From Candidatus Sabulitectum sp. (GTDB lineage: Bacteria > Fermentibacterota > Fermentibacteria > Fermentibacterales > JCC-6): 15,368 nucleotides of DNA. This document shows, piece by piece, positions 1 through 7,865 of this stretch. Position numbers and translations under genes: made by a program. The stretch is from positions 1 through 15,368 of the forward strand of contig JAOZRM010000058.1 of assembly GCA_029940175.1 (NCBI GenBank). Reading direction: 5' to 3'. The notes beneath the pieces were generated by a model. That model did not search any database, had not been told where the DNA came from, and saw only the letters and a program-made list of their open reading frames with translations. Numbering within the stretch: the stretch's first letter is position 1; each line of letters starts with the position of its first letter.

Positions 1-157
1 CAGTTTCTGGAATGCTCTCTCATTAAGAGCGGTAACATACGTTCAACAAGAACCTTGAAAGGAGAGTACTTCTTTTCTCGCCAGGCATCACTACTCCTTT
101 AGTTATTACCTGTCTCATACATGAGTTTTCTTTATCACATGGTCAGTTCCGAAGTGA

Positions 158-664
158 TTAGAAGGTAATTCCGGTGGTTACGCTTACCCACGCCTTGTCA
201 AAAACAAAGTCTATAATGTGGTACTTTGCACTGAGTTCGATATCAAGTCCTCCTGGATGAACAAAGGTTCCCAAATTACAGTAAACACCTTTCAAACCAC
301 TGCTCTTGCTGTATTCTCCAAGAACGGGATCATTGTACTTTTCTGTAACGAAGTGCAGTGCTCCACCAACACTGTAAAAAATGGGACCTGCTGTGTATCT
401 GACTCCTGCAAGTAAAGGAATCATACTGGCGGAGAAATTCTCTACTTCAGTATCATGTTGAGGAAATACAATGGTGATACTTCCTTCAAATGAATACTCT
501 GGTCTATGAACAAGAATATTCACCCCGACAGCAGGGCTGGAACAATATGTCTCGGCAATGTATTCTGCAGCGGGAATGTATATCCCTGTGTGAACGCCTA
601 GCTCTGTACTGTATGCCCTTGCCCACACGGCAAGGAACACAAGACAGCAGAAGATCATCCGCAT
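158..664 (-). CDS. Small outer-membrane beta-barrel-like protein, secreted
   Basis: A 168-residue protein whose family I do not recognise. It starts with a short Sec signal peptide (hydrophobic residues 4-16, probable cleavage after the Ala-Arg-Ala at 15-17). The mature part alternates polar and hydrophobic residues in many short strands rich in Gly, Tyr, Val and Phe. The last residue is Phe after Gly-Ile-Thr, as expected for barrels recognised by the BAM machinery. The length would suit an eight-stranded barrel. The ATG at 664 is preceded by AGAGGAG at a five-base distance, which supports this start over the ATG two codons later. It lies 50 bases downstream of the slipin gene on the same strand and is probably co-transcribed with it. 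Secretion is well supported. The barrel is inferred from composition and the C-terminus, and no function is assigned. Confidence 0.6.
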   Translation of the reverse strand: MRMIFCCLVFLAVWARAYSTELGVHTGIYIPAAEYIAETYCSSPAVGVNILVHRPEYSFEGSITIVFPQHDTEVENFSASMIPLLAGVRYTAGPIFYSVGGALHFVTEKYNDPVLGEYSKSSGLKGVYCNLGTFVHPGGLDIELSAKYHIIDFVFDKAWVSVTTGITF

Positions 665-714
665 TGTATCTCCTCTCGGGTTCCCAAAACAATTAAAATC
701 CGGAAACCATGACG

Positions 715-1662
715 CTACTCCTGATCAGAGGACTCAGAATACCTCAGATTGTTGGTTTTGTGCATATTCATCTGATTACCGGCTGTTGCAGCAGCGATCT
801 GTTCACCCATACCAATCTTTGCAGGGTAAACAATAACCATTGAGCTCTCTTCTTTAGATATGTCCAGCAGTGCCTGGATCTGTCTGAGTTCCATGGCATT
901 CGGTTGATCGGCCAGCATTCTGGACGCAACTGCAAGAGATTCGGCAACAGTGAGTTCTGCCTTGGCTTGAATGACCTTTGCCTTTGCAGATCTTTCTGCT
1001 CTGGCAATAACTGCAAGCTCTTCCACTAGCGAATGTGGAGTTCCAACATCTGTTATACGTACGGCTCTTACATTTACACCGAAATCTGAAGCAGCTCTGT
1101 CAATAATTGCTTTTAATTCATCAGCGATCCGGTCAGTATCGCTGAGAAGCGGCCTCAAGTCGTTGGCTCCAATTGTGCTTTTCAAAGCCTCCATAGACAC
1201 CCATTCGGTTGTTTTCCAGTAGTTCTGAACGTCAATAACTGCCTTCTCCGGATTTTCCACCTCAAGCTCTACCGCAGCTGTGACATCAATGGGAATATTG
1301 TCTTTTGTCAGGGTCTTTGTTGCCTTTACTTCATAAGTAGTGATTCTGATATCAACGATCCTGGCAATTGAGTAAATGAAAGGAGGAATAAGAAAAAAGC
1401 CAGGACCGCGGGCACCCACAGATTTCCCCAGTCGGAGAAGAACCATTCTCTGCCACTGCGGCAGCACATGTACCATCTTAGCGAAAAGATTGGCAACCCA
1501 GAAAATGGCAATGGTCAGCAAACCGATCCAAAGCACCGAACCGTCAAATTTAAAGCGGGAAACAGTGAAATAAGGCAAAACAAACAACATCCACAATGGT
1601 GCAAATATCACAAGGCGTATCAACCCTCGCATGAAATTCTGTACAGAGTTCCTCATAACCAT
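715..1662 (-). CDS. Slipin / stomatin-like SPFH (band 7) membrane protein
   Basis: A 315-residue member of the stomatin/prohibitin/flotillin superfamily, membrane scaffolds that oligomerise and are linked to protease control and membrane microdomains. Two hydrophobic segments (about residues 13-33 and 43-64) precede the SPFH domain (about 66-240). That domain opens with the typical slipin run VLLRLGK...GPGFFLIPP and continues through the conserved Val-Asp-Ile-Arg strand at 103-106. After it comes an Ala/Glu/Lys-rich helix (about 212-250, with ARAERSAKAKVIQAKAE), which is the usual coiled coil. The start at 1662 has AAAGGAGG a few bases upstream. Bacterial slipins are often paired with an NfeD protein, but the gene next to this one encodes a secreted barrel-like protein instead. 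The family call is firm and the cellular role is unknown. Confidence 0.88.
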   Translation of the reverse strand: MVMRNSVQNFMRGLIRLVIFAPLWMLFVLPYFTVSRFKFDGSVLWIGLLTIAIFWVANLFAKMVHVLPQWQRMVLLRLGKSVGARGPGFFLIPPFIYSIARIVDIRITTYEVKATKTLTKDNIPIDVTAAVELEVENPEKAVIDVQNYWKTTEWVSMEALKSTIGANDLRPLLSDTDRIADELKAIIDRAASDFGVNVRAVRITDVGTPHSLVEELAVIARAERSAKAKVIQAKAELTVAESLAVASRMLADQPNAMELRQIQALLDISKEESSMVIVYPAKIGMGEQIAAATAGNQMNMHKTNNLRYSESSDQE

Positions 1663-1703
1663 CTCAACCCCTCCTTTATCTGGTGATAAACACTCTACTG
1701 CTA

Positions 1704-1733
1704 TTTATACACCAATGTTGATGAGTACCACAA
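1704..1733 (-). promoter_or_regulatory. Candidate sigma-70-type promoter for the slipin operon
   Basis: Read on the minus strand, TTGTGG (1733-1728) is followed after 18 bases by TATAAA (1709-1704). This would place transcription start about 35 bases before the slipin ATG. The call rests on hexamer match and spacing only. Confidence 0.35.
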
Positions 1734-1743
1734 GGATACTTCC

Positions 1744-1770
1744 GGGATTGCTTCAGCTGCAAGCAATCCC
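1744..1770. repeat. Perfect 10-bp inverted repeat between divergent genes
   Basis: GGGATTGCTT (1744-1753) and AAGCAATCCC (1761-1770) are perfect reverse complements separated by seven bases. No T-run follows on either strand, so an intrinsic terminator is unlikely. The dyad lies between the divergently transcribed slipin gene and the DUF5684-type gene, just upstream of the candidate slipin -35 box. A protein-binding operator, or a hairpin in a leader RNA, fits better. Confidence 0.55.
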
Positions 1771-1853
1771 TTCAAACACACCAAAGCGGGCTTGCAGAGG
1801 CAGTAGTAATACATTATCGTCAGTCTGGCTCTAAATACATACAAGGAGGAAGA

Positions 1854-2303
1854 ATGAAGAAGTCTGCAGGTATTTCTGTTTTGCTGGCTTTATTGTTGAT
1901 CACAGGCAGTGCGTTTGCCGGTGACCCGTTCATCGAGGATATTATGGGTAATGGGGTTTTAATAACTTTCAGCATACTGATCAATCTTGCAGTTATGGCT
2001 TTCTTAATAATGGCACAGTGGAAACTTTTTGTAAAAGCGGGGGAAGAAGGATGGATAGCTCTTATCCCGATATATAATGCTGTAATTATGATGAAAGTAG
2101 CCGGTAAACCCGGGTGGTGGGTTGTCCTGCTGTTCATACCTTTTGCCAATCTTGTGGTTGCTATTTTGATGAATATCGGCCTGGCACGGAACTTCGGCCG
2201 CAGTGACGGATTTGCAATCGGTCTGATGTTCCTGCCATACATCTTCCTGCCTGTTCTCGGCTTTGGTGACTCAAAATATTCGCCGGTACTTCCAACAGTT
2301 TAA
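1854..2303 (+). CDS. DUF5684-type small integral membrane protein with signal peptide
   Basis: A 149-residue protein. Residues 1-22 form a signal sequence ending Ala-Phe-Ala before GDP. Three hydrophobic segments follow at roughly 33-55, 86-108 and 116-134. The stretch between the first two contains KAGEEGWIALIPIYN and then a Gly-Lys-Pro-Gly-Trp-Trp turn. This Trp-Lys-hydrophobic-Lys-Ala-Gly...Gly-Trp...Pro-hydrophobic-Tyr-Asn pattern is the hallmark I associate with DUF5684, often annotated as a hypothetical or signal-peptidase-like membrane protein. No catalytic residues are apparent. The ATG is preceded by AAGGAGG (1843-1849). It is followed directly by a strong terminator, so it appears to be a single-gene unit. 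Its biochemical role is unknown. Confidence 0.7.
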   Translation: MKKSAGISVLLALLLITGSAFAGDPFIEDIMGNGVLITFSILINLAVMAFLIMAQWKLFVKAGEEGWIALIPIYNAVIMMKVAGKPGWWVVLLFIPFANLVVAILMNIGLARNFGRSDGFAIGLMFLPYIFLPVLGFGDSKYSPVLPTV

Positions 2304-2314
2304 TTTCCTGCAGC

Positions 2315-2349
2315 GCATGCGGTAGTTTCACAGCTACCGCATGCTTTTT
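2315..2349 (+). terminator. Rho-independent terminator after the DUF5684-type gene
   Basis: GCATGCGGTAG (2315-2325) pairs perfectly with CTACCGCATGC (2334-2344) across an eight-base loop and is followed at once by five T residues. The stem begins 11 bases after the stop codon. This is a textbook intrinsic terminator on the plus strand. Confidence 0.92.
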
Positions 2350-2688
2350 GAGACAAACTGGAATCTGTCAAATGAAACCTCCGACCGCCGCAAGCGGGGT
2401 ACCTAAAAGTCAAAGTCAAAATTCAGCTGCGCTGAATACAGCTTCTTGTACTCTCTTCCCTGATTGCTCAGGGAGGGGGTTTCTGCATTCAGATCTTTTG
2501 GTTACAATTAACATCACTCTCACCGTACTCAGTTATTCCTGGAATCTCACCTGCGTTGACTCAATCTGTATTTACGTAACGTCAATCAATTTGACAGGTT
2601 TCTTCTTGCACTCTTATTGCCTATTATATGTGTGAAAGATTCATGGCAAACGATCTATGCAATATCCGTGAAGTCAGAGGGGGAGACA
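2350..2688 (+). promoter_or_regulatory. Gene-free leader region of the FIST/kinase operon with several dyads
   Basis: No convincing gene lies here. The region holds a perfect 7-bp dyad, ATTCAGC/GCTGAAT with a three-base loop (2421-2437). It also holds a 12-bp hairpin (2452-2463 with 2468-2479, TTGC loop, three G-T wobbles) that no T-run follows. Downstream are the palindrome TTACGTAA (2572-2579), an inverted pair GTCAA/TTGAC (2581-2595) and a perfect -35-like TTGACA (2591-2596). The matching -10 is poor: TTATTG at 17 bases, while TATTAT (2622-2627) is too far away. Promoter and operator elements are likely somewhere here, but the transcription start cannot be fixed from sequence. Confidence 0.4.
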
Positions 2689-3846
2689 ATGAAGGCTGTA
2701 TCCTGCTTTTCCACCAACATGGATCCCTATCGTGCTGGAATTGAACTGGCAGATAAACTCTCAGCTATTCAACCTGAAGTGATCTTTCTTTACCCCACTA
2801 TACACTACAATGGTTCACCGGAAATTGTGGAAGCGATCTTCGACGTACTGGATTCGAAAAGCACTGTACTCATAGGTAATACTGTTGATGGATTCTATGA
2901 ACAAAATAAAGTTGCCGGAGTTGGGGTGTCAGCACTGGGACTGAATTCAAGTGGGGCTGTAAAATGGCACTTGCAGTATGGCTCTGGTGTTGGGGAATCT
3001 CCATTTGACACCACTGCAAATTGTATTACCGGATTAAACAAAGTATGCAGCCAGTTATCTCCTTCATTGTACTTTCTGGCGTCAGACTTCAGAACAGACA
3101 CCGATGCCATTGTGGAGGCACTGAGAAAAACAGCCACCGGACCTGTGGTGGGCGGCCTTGCTGCAGACGATTACTCATTCCATGAATGTTTCGTCTATGT
3201 GAACAAGGAAGTTTTGACAGATAGTATTGCTATTCTGGCAGTGGAGGGAGATCTGCTTTTCAACATTAGTGTTGCAAACACTTTGCAGCCAATGGGCGAA
3301 CCCGGAAGAATCACAGACTGCAGCAGAACTCAGGTTAAATCCATCGACAGTATTCCCGCCATGGATTTTATTGAGCGGGAACTTGGTAAACCACTGGAAG
3401 TTGTTGATCAGGGAAACATTGTCTTCAGACTTATCGAAAATGAGGTTCCTGGAGAACACAGGATCACAGGTCTCTTGTTGCCTGATGACAGAATGCTGGA
3501 CAGCAGCATAAAACTATTCGGGAAAATTGATCATGGGAAACGGGTTCAGGTCTGCCTTGCACCTCCAGAAAGGATATTGCAGGATGTGAAAGATATCGGT
3601 ATTTCTCTCAAGGATCTCCCCTTTAAGCCAATTGCTGCTCTGATAGTAAGTTGTGCCGGACGCAAGAAAGTTCTTGCCGACAATATCGGTAAGGAAGTCA
3701 AGGAAATTATTCAAAGTTTTCCTTCTCTGGAAGCTCTTGTGGGGTTTCCGTCCTTCGGGGAATTTGGCCCCCTTCGAACTGATACTGGTTACTCCCAGCC
3801 TCTCTTCCACAACATGACCTTTATACTGCTGCTCATCGGGGAGTAG
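2689..3846 (+). CDS. FIST-domain (FIST_N/FIST_C) sensory protein
   Basis: A 385-residue soluble protein with an N-terminal FIST domain (about residues 1-200) and a C-terminal FIST_C domain (about 215-380). FIST domains are predicted small-ligand sensors found in signal-transduction proteins. Supporting motifs are VVGGLAADD in the middle, and near the end SCAGRK, then GFPSFGEFGP and LFHNMTF, the typical FIST_C ending. I chose the ATG at 2689 because AGAGGGGGAG lies just upstream and the recognisable FIST sequence begins there; an in-frame start 24 codons earlier has no such site. There is no signal peptide or membrane segment, so it should be cytoplasmic. The kinase gene begins three bases after its stop codon, and the kinase ribosome-binding site overlaps this gene's end. 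Co-translation and a functional pair are therefore likely. The ligand is unknown. Confidence 0.88.
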   Translation: MKAVSCFSTNMDPYRAGIELADKLSAIQPEVIFLYPTIHYNGSPEIVEAIFDVLDSKSTVLIGNTVDGFYEQNKVAGVGVSALGLNSSGAVKWHLQYGSGVGESPFDTTANCITGLNKVCSQLSPSLYFLASDFRTDTDAIVEALRKTATGPVVGGLAADDYSFHECFVYVNKEVLTDSIAILAVEGDLLFNISVANTLQPMGEPGRITDCSRTQVKSIDSIPAMDFIERELGKPLEVVDQGNIVFRLIENEVPGEHRITGLLLPDDRMLDSSIKLFGKIDHGKRVQVCLAPPERILQDVKDIGISLKDLPFKPIAALIVSCAGRKKVLADNIGKEVKEIIQSFPSLEALVGFPSFGEFGPLRTDTGYSQPLFHNMTFILLLIGE

Positions 3847-3849
3847 ACA

Positions 3850-6120
3850 ATGAAAAACGTATTCATCAGCCTTTCTCCAGATCCTCCAAAGGGTTTTGAA
3901 TACAGAACACCTACTAAGCGCGACCTCAGAGGCAGCCGTGCAGCCATTCTTTGTCATTCTCTTGAAAATGCGTTGGCTCTCATGGAAAACTTTACTGAAT
4001 ATGTTTACGGGATTGTGATTACAGAAGGAGAGAAATTCAGTCAATCAAGCATTGGTCCAGAACTGTGGCATATGGTAATACCCACTGTAATGATACCGGG
4101 CTTGCATAAGATGATCTCCATCTTCTTCGACATTATGGCAAACGGTCAGAAAGCCCTTGATGAAAACAGCAGCCTGAAAATTGAGCTGTCTCTTAGTCGT
4201 AAAATTCAGAAACAGACTCAGATCAGTTACAATCAGAGCACAGGGCGATTGATCAACAAAGTTTCTGAGATTCGTCACATCATCGACTACGCTCAGTTCG
4301 GTGTTTTTCGAACCGATGTCATGGGAAGAATTTTTCTTGCTAATCCGGCTCTAATAAAAATTTTTGGATACTCTTCTCTTGAGGCAATGAACAAGATAGG
4401 ATTGCAGAACATCTACCTGTATAAGTCGGATCGCGAGCGTCTCCTTTCTCTCGTGAAGCAAGGTCCAGTCAGAGAGTTTGAAACCAAATTTATCAGGGCC
4501 GACGGAGCCATCATCGATGCTCTTCTTACCTTATACCCTATTTTTGACGAGGATGGCGCTCTGCAATTCCTAGAGGGCAATCTCGTAGACATTACAGAGA
4601 GAAAACTGGCGATAAAAGAACTTCACAGTCTGCGCAACTACCTCTCCAACATTATCGATTCTATGCCCTCAGTGCTACTGGGGGTAGATACTGGTGGACG
4701 GGTTACTCTGTGGAACAAGACTGCAGAACAAACAACAGGAACTTCGGCATCAATGGCGAAAGGCAGATACCTTGCCGATGTTTTTCCCAAAATGTCCACC
4801 GAAATGGAAAAAATTGCGTCCAGTATACAAACCAGAGAGATAATAGTGGAAAAAAAGAGGCCCTTCGCATCCGGGAATCTTACTAATTACGAGGATGTGA
4901 CAATCTTTCCACTTACTGGTCACGATTTAGACGGTGCCGTTATTCGAATTGATGATGTCAGTAAGCAATGCCAACTGGAGGAACAGCTTAATCACAGTCG
5001 CAAAATGGATGCAATCGGGCAGCTTGCCGGTGGAGTAGCTCACGACTTCAACAACATGCTGGGAGCAGTTATAGGAGCAGCCGAGCTTCTTAAATCTCCT
5101 GATGTCAGCCTTGGAAAAGAGGAAATAGAGTGTGTTGATATGATAATCAATGCAAGTACCAGAGCTGCAGATCTTACCGCCAAACTGCTTGCATTCGGAC
5201 GCAAAGGAAAAATCATTACATCCGTTGTAGACATACATAATGTAATTGATGATACAGTCTCTATGCTCCGCAGCACTATTGATAAGAAAATAGCTATTAC
5301 GGTAAATAACAACGCAACAGTACATACCATAACAGGAGATGCTTCAGGACTGCACAGCACACTTATTAATCTTGGAATAAATGCAAGCCACGCAATGCCC
5401 AATGGCGGTAAACTCGTGATTGAAACAACAAATATTGTTCTTGATTCCACTTACTGCAGCAACAGTCCATTTGAAATCGAAGAGGGTAATTACATTGAGA
5501 TAGAGGTTCATGATACCGGGTGTGGAATTCCAGCTGAGAATCTCCTGAAAATATTTGAACCATTCTTCACCACAAGCGAGCAGGGCTCAGGAACCGGCTT
5601 GGGGTTAGCGGCAGTATACGGTACCGTGCAGGATCATATGGGTGCTATCAACGTGCGCAGCCAGGTAGGTATTGGCACATCCTTCAAGATAGCCCTGCCG
5701 TGCCCAGGGGAGAATTCACATATTCAACAGAATGAAACAAGTACCGTCACCGGGTCGGGCCAGATCATGCTGGTGGATGATGAGGAGCTTATCAGAGTAG
5801 TAGGAAAACTCATGCTGGAGGAAATGGGATATTCGGTTCTGCTTGCAGAAAATGGCAGGATCGCTGTTGAGATATTCAAGGAAAAATTTGCAGAGATCAA
5901 TCTTGTTATTATGGACATGATCATGCCTGAAATGAACGGCCGAGAAGCCTTCACAAAGATGCGTGAGATCCACGAAAGCTGTAAAGTGATTATTTCCTCG
6001 GGTTTCTCCAAATCAAAGGATATTGAAGCCTTGATGAATGAAGGACTTTCCGGATTTATCCAGAAACCATACAGAAACTCTGAACTCAGTCAGCTTCTGG
6101 TCCAGGTTATGTCTTCCTGA
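3850..6120 (+). CDS. Soluble PAS-PAS hybrid histidine kinase with C-terminal receiver
   Basis: A 756-residue hybrid sensor kinase. Order: an N-terminal region without a clear family match (1-105), a short coiled-coil-like linker (105-140), PAS 1 (about 139-252, ending in the DITERK motif), PAS 2 (about 262-372), HisKA, HATPase and receiver. The phospho-accepting His is H398 in GGVAHDFNN. The ATPase shows the N box with N511, the G1 box DTGCGIP with D555, the F box FEPFFTT and the G2 box GTGLGL (581-586). The receiver (about 637-755) has acidic D643/D644, phospho-acceptor D689, S716 and K739, all intact. No transmembrane segment is seen, so input should be cytoplasmic, probably through the FIST protein encoded immediately upstream plus the PAS domains. 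No DNA-binding or enzymatic output domain is present, and no separate response regulator gene follows, so the final target lies elsewhere. Confidence 0.93.
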   Translation: MKNVFISLSPDPPKGFEYRTPTKRDLRGSRAAILCHSLENALALMENFTEYVYGIVITEGEKFSQSSIGPELWHMVIPTVMIPGLHKMISIFFDIMANGQKALDENSSLKIELSLSRKIQKQTQISYNQSTGRLINKVSEIRHIIDYAQFGVFRTDVMGRIFLANPALIKIFGYSSLEAMNKIGLQNIYLYKSDRERLLSLVKQGPVREFETKFIRADGAIIDALLTLYPIFDEDGALQFLEGNLVDITERKLAIKELHSLRNYLSNIIDSMPSVLLGVDTGGRVTLWNKTAEQTTGTSASMAKGRYLADVFPKMSTEMEKIASSIQTREIIVEKKRPFASGNLTNYEDVTIFPLTGHDLDGAVIRIDDVSKQCQLEEQLNHSRKMDAIGQLAGGVAHDFNNMLGAVIGAAELLKSPDVSLGKEEIECVDMIINASTRAADLTAKLLAFGRKGKIITSVVDIHNVIDDTVSMLRSTIDKKIAITVNNNATVHTITGDASGLHSTLINLGINASHAMPNGGKLVIETTNIVLDSTYCSNSPFEIEEGNYIEIEVHDTGCGIPAENLLKIFEPFFTTSEQGSGTGLGLAAVYGTVQDHMGAINVRSQVGIGTSFKIALPCPGENSHIQQNETSTVTGSGQIMLVDDEELIRVVGKLMLEEMGYSVLLAENGRIAVEIFKEKFAEINLVIMDMIMPEMNGREAFTKMREIHESCKVIISSGFSKSKDIEALMNEGLSGFIQKPYRNSELSQLLVQVMSS

Positions 6121-6137
6121 TCGGGCATTATCTATGC

Positions 6138-6605
6138 TCATTGGATGGTGTCGCGGTTTCGCAAACGGATTTTTACTATCATCTCATCCAGTGCCTGCAG
6201 GAATCTTGACCTATCCTTTTTTGCAAAAGGTTTTGGTCCTCCTGTGACTACCCCCTGTTCTCGCAGATCTGTCAGGAGATTTCTTAAAGAAAGAACGTCA
6301 CCGATGTTGTCCGGTGTGAAAGGACGCCCTGTGTTACCAAGAACCAGCGCTCCCTTCTTCAGGCACCTTGAAGCCAGAGGTATATCTCCCGAGATCACAA
6401 TGTCGTCAGCACCTGCATGTTGAACAATCCAGTCATCCGCAACATCTGCCCCTTTGTCCACAACAACCAGATCAAGCCAGCTTAATGCCGGGACACGCAT
6501 CCATGAGTTTGAAACCAAAACAACCTTTAAACCATATCGCTTTGCCACCCGGTACACTTCCTGCTTCACCGGACATGCATCAGCGTCTACAAAAATGTTC
6601 AACAA
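6138..6605 (-). CDS. yaiI: YaiI/YqxD family protein (UPF0178, DUF188)
   Basis: A 155-residue member of the UPF0178 family, which typically has about 150 residues. The diagnostic start FVDADACPVK (about residues 5-14) is followed by VVDKGADVADDWIVQ and VISGDIPLASRCL, then by LGNTGRPFTPDNIG. The family has a PIN-like fold with conserved acidic residues, so a nuclease-type activity has been suggested, but the function is not established. The start codon appears to be TTG (6605 or the adjacent TTG at 6602), with an AGAAGG sequence about eight bases upstream. The conserved N-terminus begins within five residues, which leaves no room for a different start. It converges with the kinase gene across 17 bases and looks unrelated to its neighbours. 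Confidence 0.9.
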   Translation of the reverse strand: MLNIFVDADACPVKQEVYRVAKRYGLKVVLVSNSWMRVPALSWLDLVVVDKGADVADDWIVQHAGADDIVISGDIPLASRCLKKGALVLGNTGRPFTPDNIGDVLSLRNLLTDLREQGVVTGGPKPFAKKDRSRFLQALDEMIVKIRLRNRDTIQ

Positions 6606-6815
6606 CTGTACTACCTTCTTTCGTCACTATTCTTTCGGGGAGTTCCGATTATTGCGAATCATGGATCCAACCACAATTCCCCTGGAGCATATCCGAGTAA
6701 GCAGCATTACACCAAACAAGGCGCTCCCCTGCGTAGTAAGGGAAGAGCGATATCAACAATCACTGAACAATGCTTCTTTTCAAGCACAATAACAATTAAT
6801 CAAATGGAGACGAGA

Positions 6816-7865
6816 TCAGAAAAGATGTACTGCGCTGGCTTTGAAAGACAGGTGGACGCTAGAACCGGGAGAAATAGCCAGCTCATTCAGAGCACCGGTT
6901 GTGATTGCGGCAATTAAGGAAACATTGGCGACATCCACAGTAACATCCCATGTTGTACCGTTCCGCTCAATGGATTGAACAACTCCCGAGAAGCGATTTC
7001 GCTCGCTTGTAGCTTTCTCAGAAAGAGATAGAACTATAACTTCCGGTGGTATTGCAAGAAAACCAGAACCATGCTTCAGCCCAGCATGTGCCACAGTCAA
7101 ATGCTTCACCTTTGCCTCTGATCCTATGAATTCAGCATGCAGGATATTCCTCAAGCCAGTAAATGAAGCCATAAAATGGTTCTCAGGTTTGAACATTATA
7201 TCATCCATTGATCCGGATTGCTCTATGAAACCTTCACGCATGACTGCACCAATGGACCCTATGGCAAGAGCATCAGTAAAATCATGGGTTGCCATGAGAA
7301 AAGTGGTTCCAGTTATTGAATGGATCTCTTTTAATCTCACAAGCAGATCCCGCTTGAATTCGGGGTCAAGGGATGTGGTGGGTTCATCAAGAATAAGCAG
7401 TTCAGGTTCTAGAACAAGAGCTCTGGCAAGTGCTGTTCTACGCCTCTCCCCTCCGGAAAGAGTGGAGGCGTCTCTTTTAGCAAATCCATCAAGCCCCACA
7501 AATGTAAGTATCTCTTCAACACGCCTGGATATCTCCACCTGGGAAACACCCCTTATTTTAAGTCCCCACGCGATATTAGAGAGAATTGTTCCACTGAACA
7601 TCACCGGGCTCTGGAACATTGTTGCAATCTTCCGTCTGGTTTGAAGAAGTTTCTTCCCCTTTCCGGGAAGAGAGGTTCCTTTGAACAGTATTTCCCCGAA
7701 ATCAGGTTTATCCAGCATACCTGCAACTCTGAGAAGAGTGGTCTTTCCACAACCGGTTGGACCCATAAGCACAAAAAAACTGCCTTTGGGCACATCGACT
7801 GAAACGTTATTCAATATTTTGTTCTTTTCCCTTGTCAAGCGAATATTCTTCATCTGCAGGATCAT
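6816..7865 (-). CDS. tupC: Tungstate ABC transporter, ATP-binding protein
   Basis: A 349-residue ABC ATPase that would power tungstate (possibly also molybdate) uptake through TupB. Visible motifs: Walker A GPTGCGKTT (35-43), Q-loop Q85, signature LSGGE (136-140), Walker B LLILDEP (156-162) and switch His H194. After the ATPase core, residues from about 288 form a TOBE-type C-terminal domain; such domains bind oxyanions and regulate transport in molybdate and tungstate importers. The start codon overlaps the tupB stop codon as ATGA (7862-7865), and its ribosome-binding site GGAGG (7876-7872) lies inside tupB, so translation is coupled. The substrate is inferred from the clear TupA and TupB partners, because the ATPase sequence alone would not separate tungstate from molybdate or sulfate. 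Confidence 0.9.
   Translation of the reverse strand: MILQMKNIRLTREKNKILNNVSVDVPKGSFFVLMGPTGCGKTTLLRVAGMLDKPDFGEILFKGTSLPGKGKKLLQTRRKIATMFQSPVMFSGTILSNIAWGLKIRGVSQVEISRRVEEILTFVGLDGFAKRDASTLSGGERRRTALARALVLEPELLILDEPTTSLDPEFKRDLLVRLKEIHSITGTTFLMATHDFTDALAIGSIGAVMREGFIEQSGSMDDIMFKPENHFMASFTGLRNILHAEFIGSEAKVKHLTVAHAGLKHGSGFLAIPPEVIVLSLSEKATSERNRFSGVVQSIERNGTTWDVTVDVANVSLIAAITTGALNELAISPGSSVHLSFKASAVHLF

Noticed and set aside
23..88. Minus-strand 21-residue frame with a good AAAGGAG site (100-94)
   Set aside because: It is very short, ends in tandem stops and has no recognisable product. It could be the start of a frameshifted gene running off the edge, but eight further codons are too few to judge.
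1..102. Open plus-strand frame reaching the left edge (33 codons then TAG), possibly the 3' end of a gene
   Set aside because: The peptide has no recognisable motif, the other frames are also open for part of the way, and nothing downstream supports a gene end such as a terminator.
1820..2242. 140-codon minus-strand frame opposite the DUF5684-type gene
   Set aside because: It is a shadow of the plus-strand gene, which has a signal peptide, ribosome-binding site, family motif and terminator.
2348..2635. 95-codon plus-strand frame downstream of the terminator
   Set aside because: No ribosome-binding site, Cys/Ser/Thr-rich non-globular composition, begins inside the terminator tail and overlaps several dyads, so it is most likely chance.
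5040..5450. 136-codon minus-strand frame inside the kinase gene
   Set aside because: It lies wholly opposite the conserved HisKA and ATPase region and has no start signal; its hydrophobic, Ser-rich look comes from the complement of coding sequence.
6723..6748. Imperfect hairpin (GCTC-CCC against GGG-GAGC with a two-base bulge) downstream of tupC, a possible terminator
   Set aside because: The stem is weak and no T-run follows on the minus strand, so it does not meet the standard for an intrinsic terminator.
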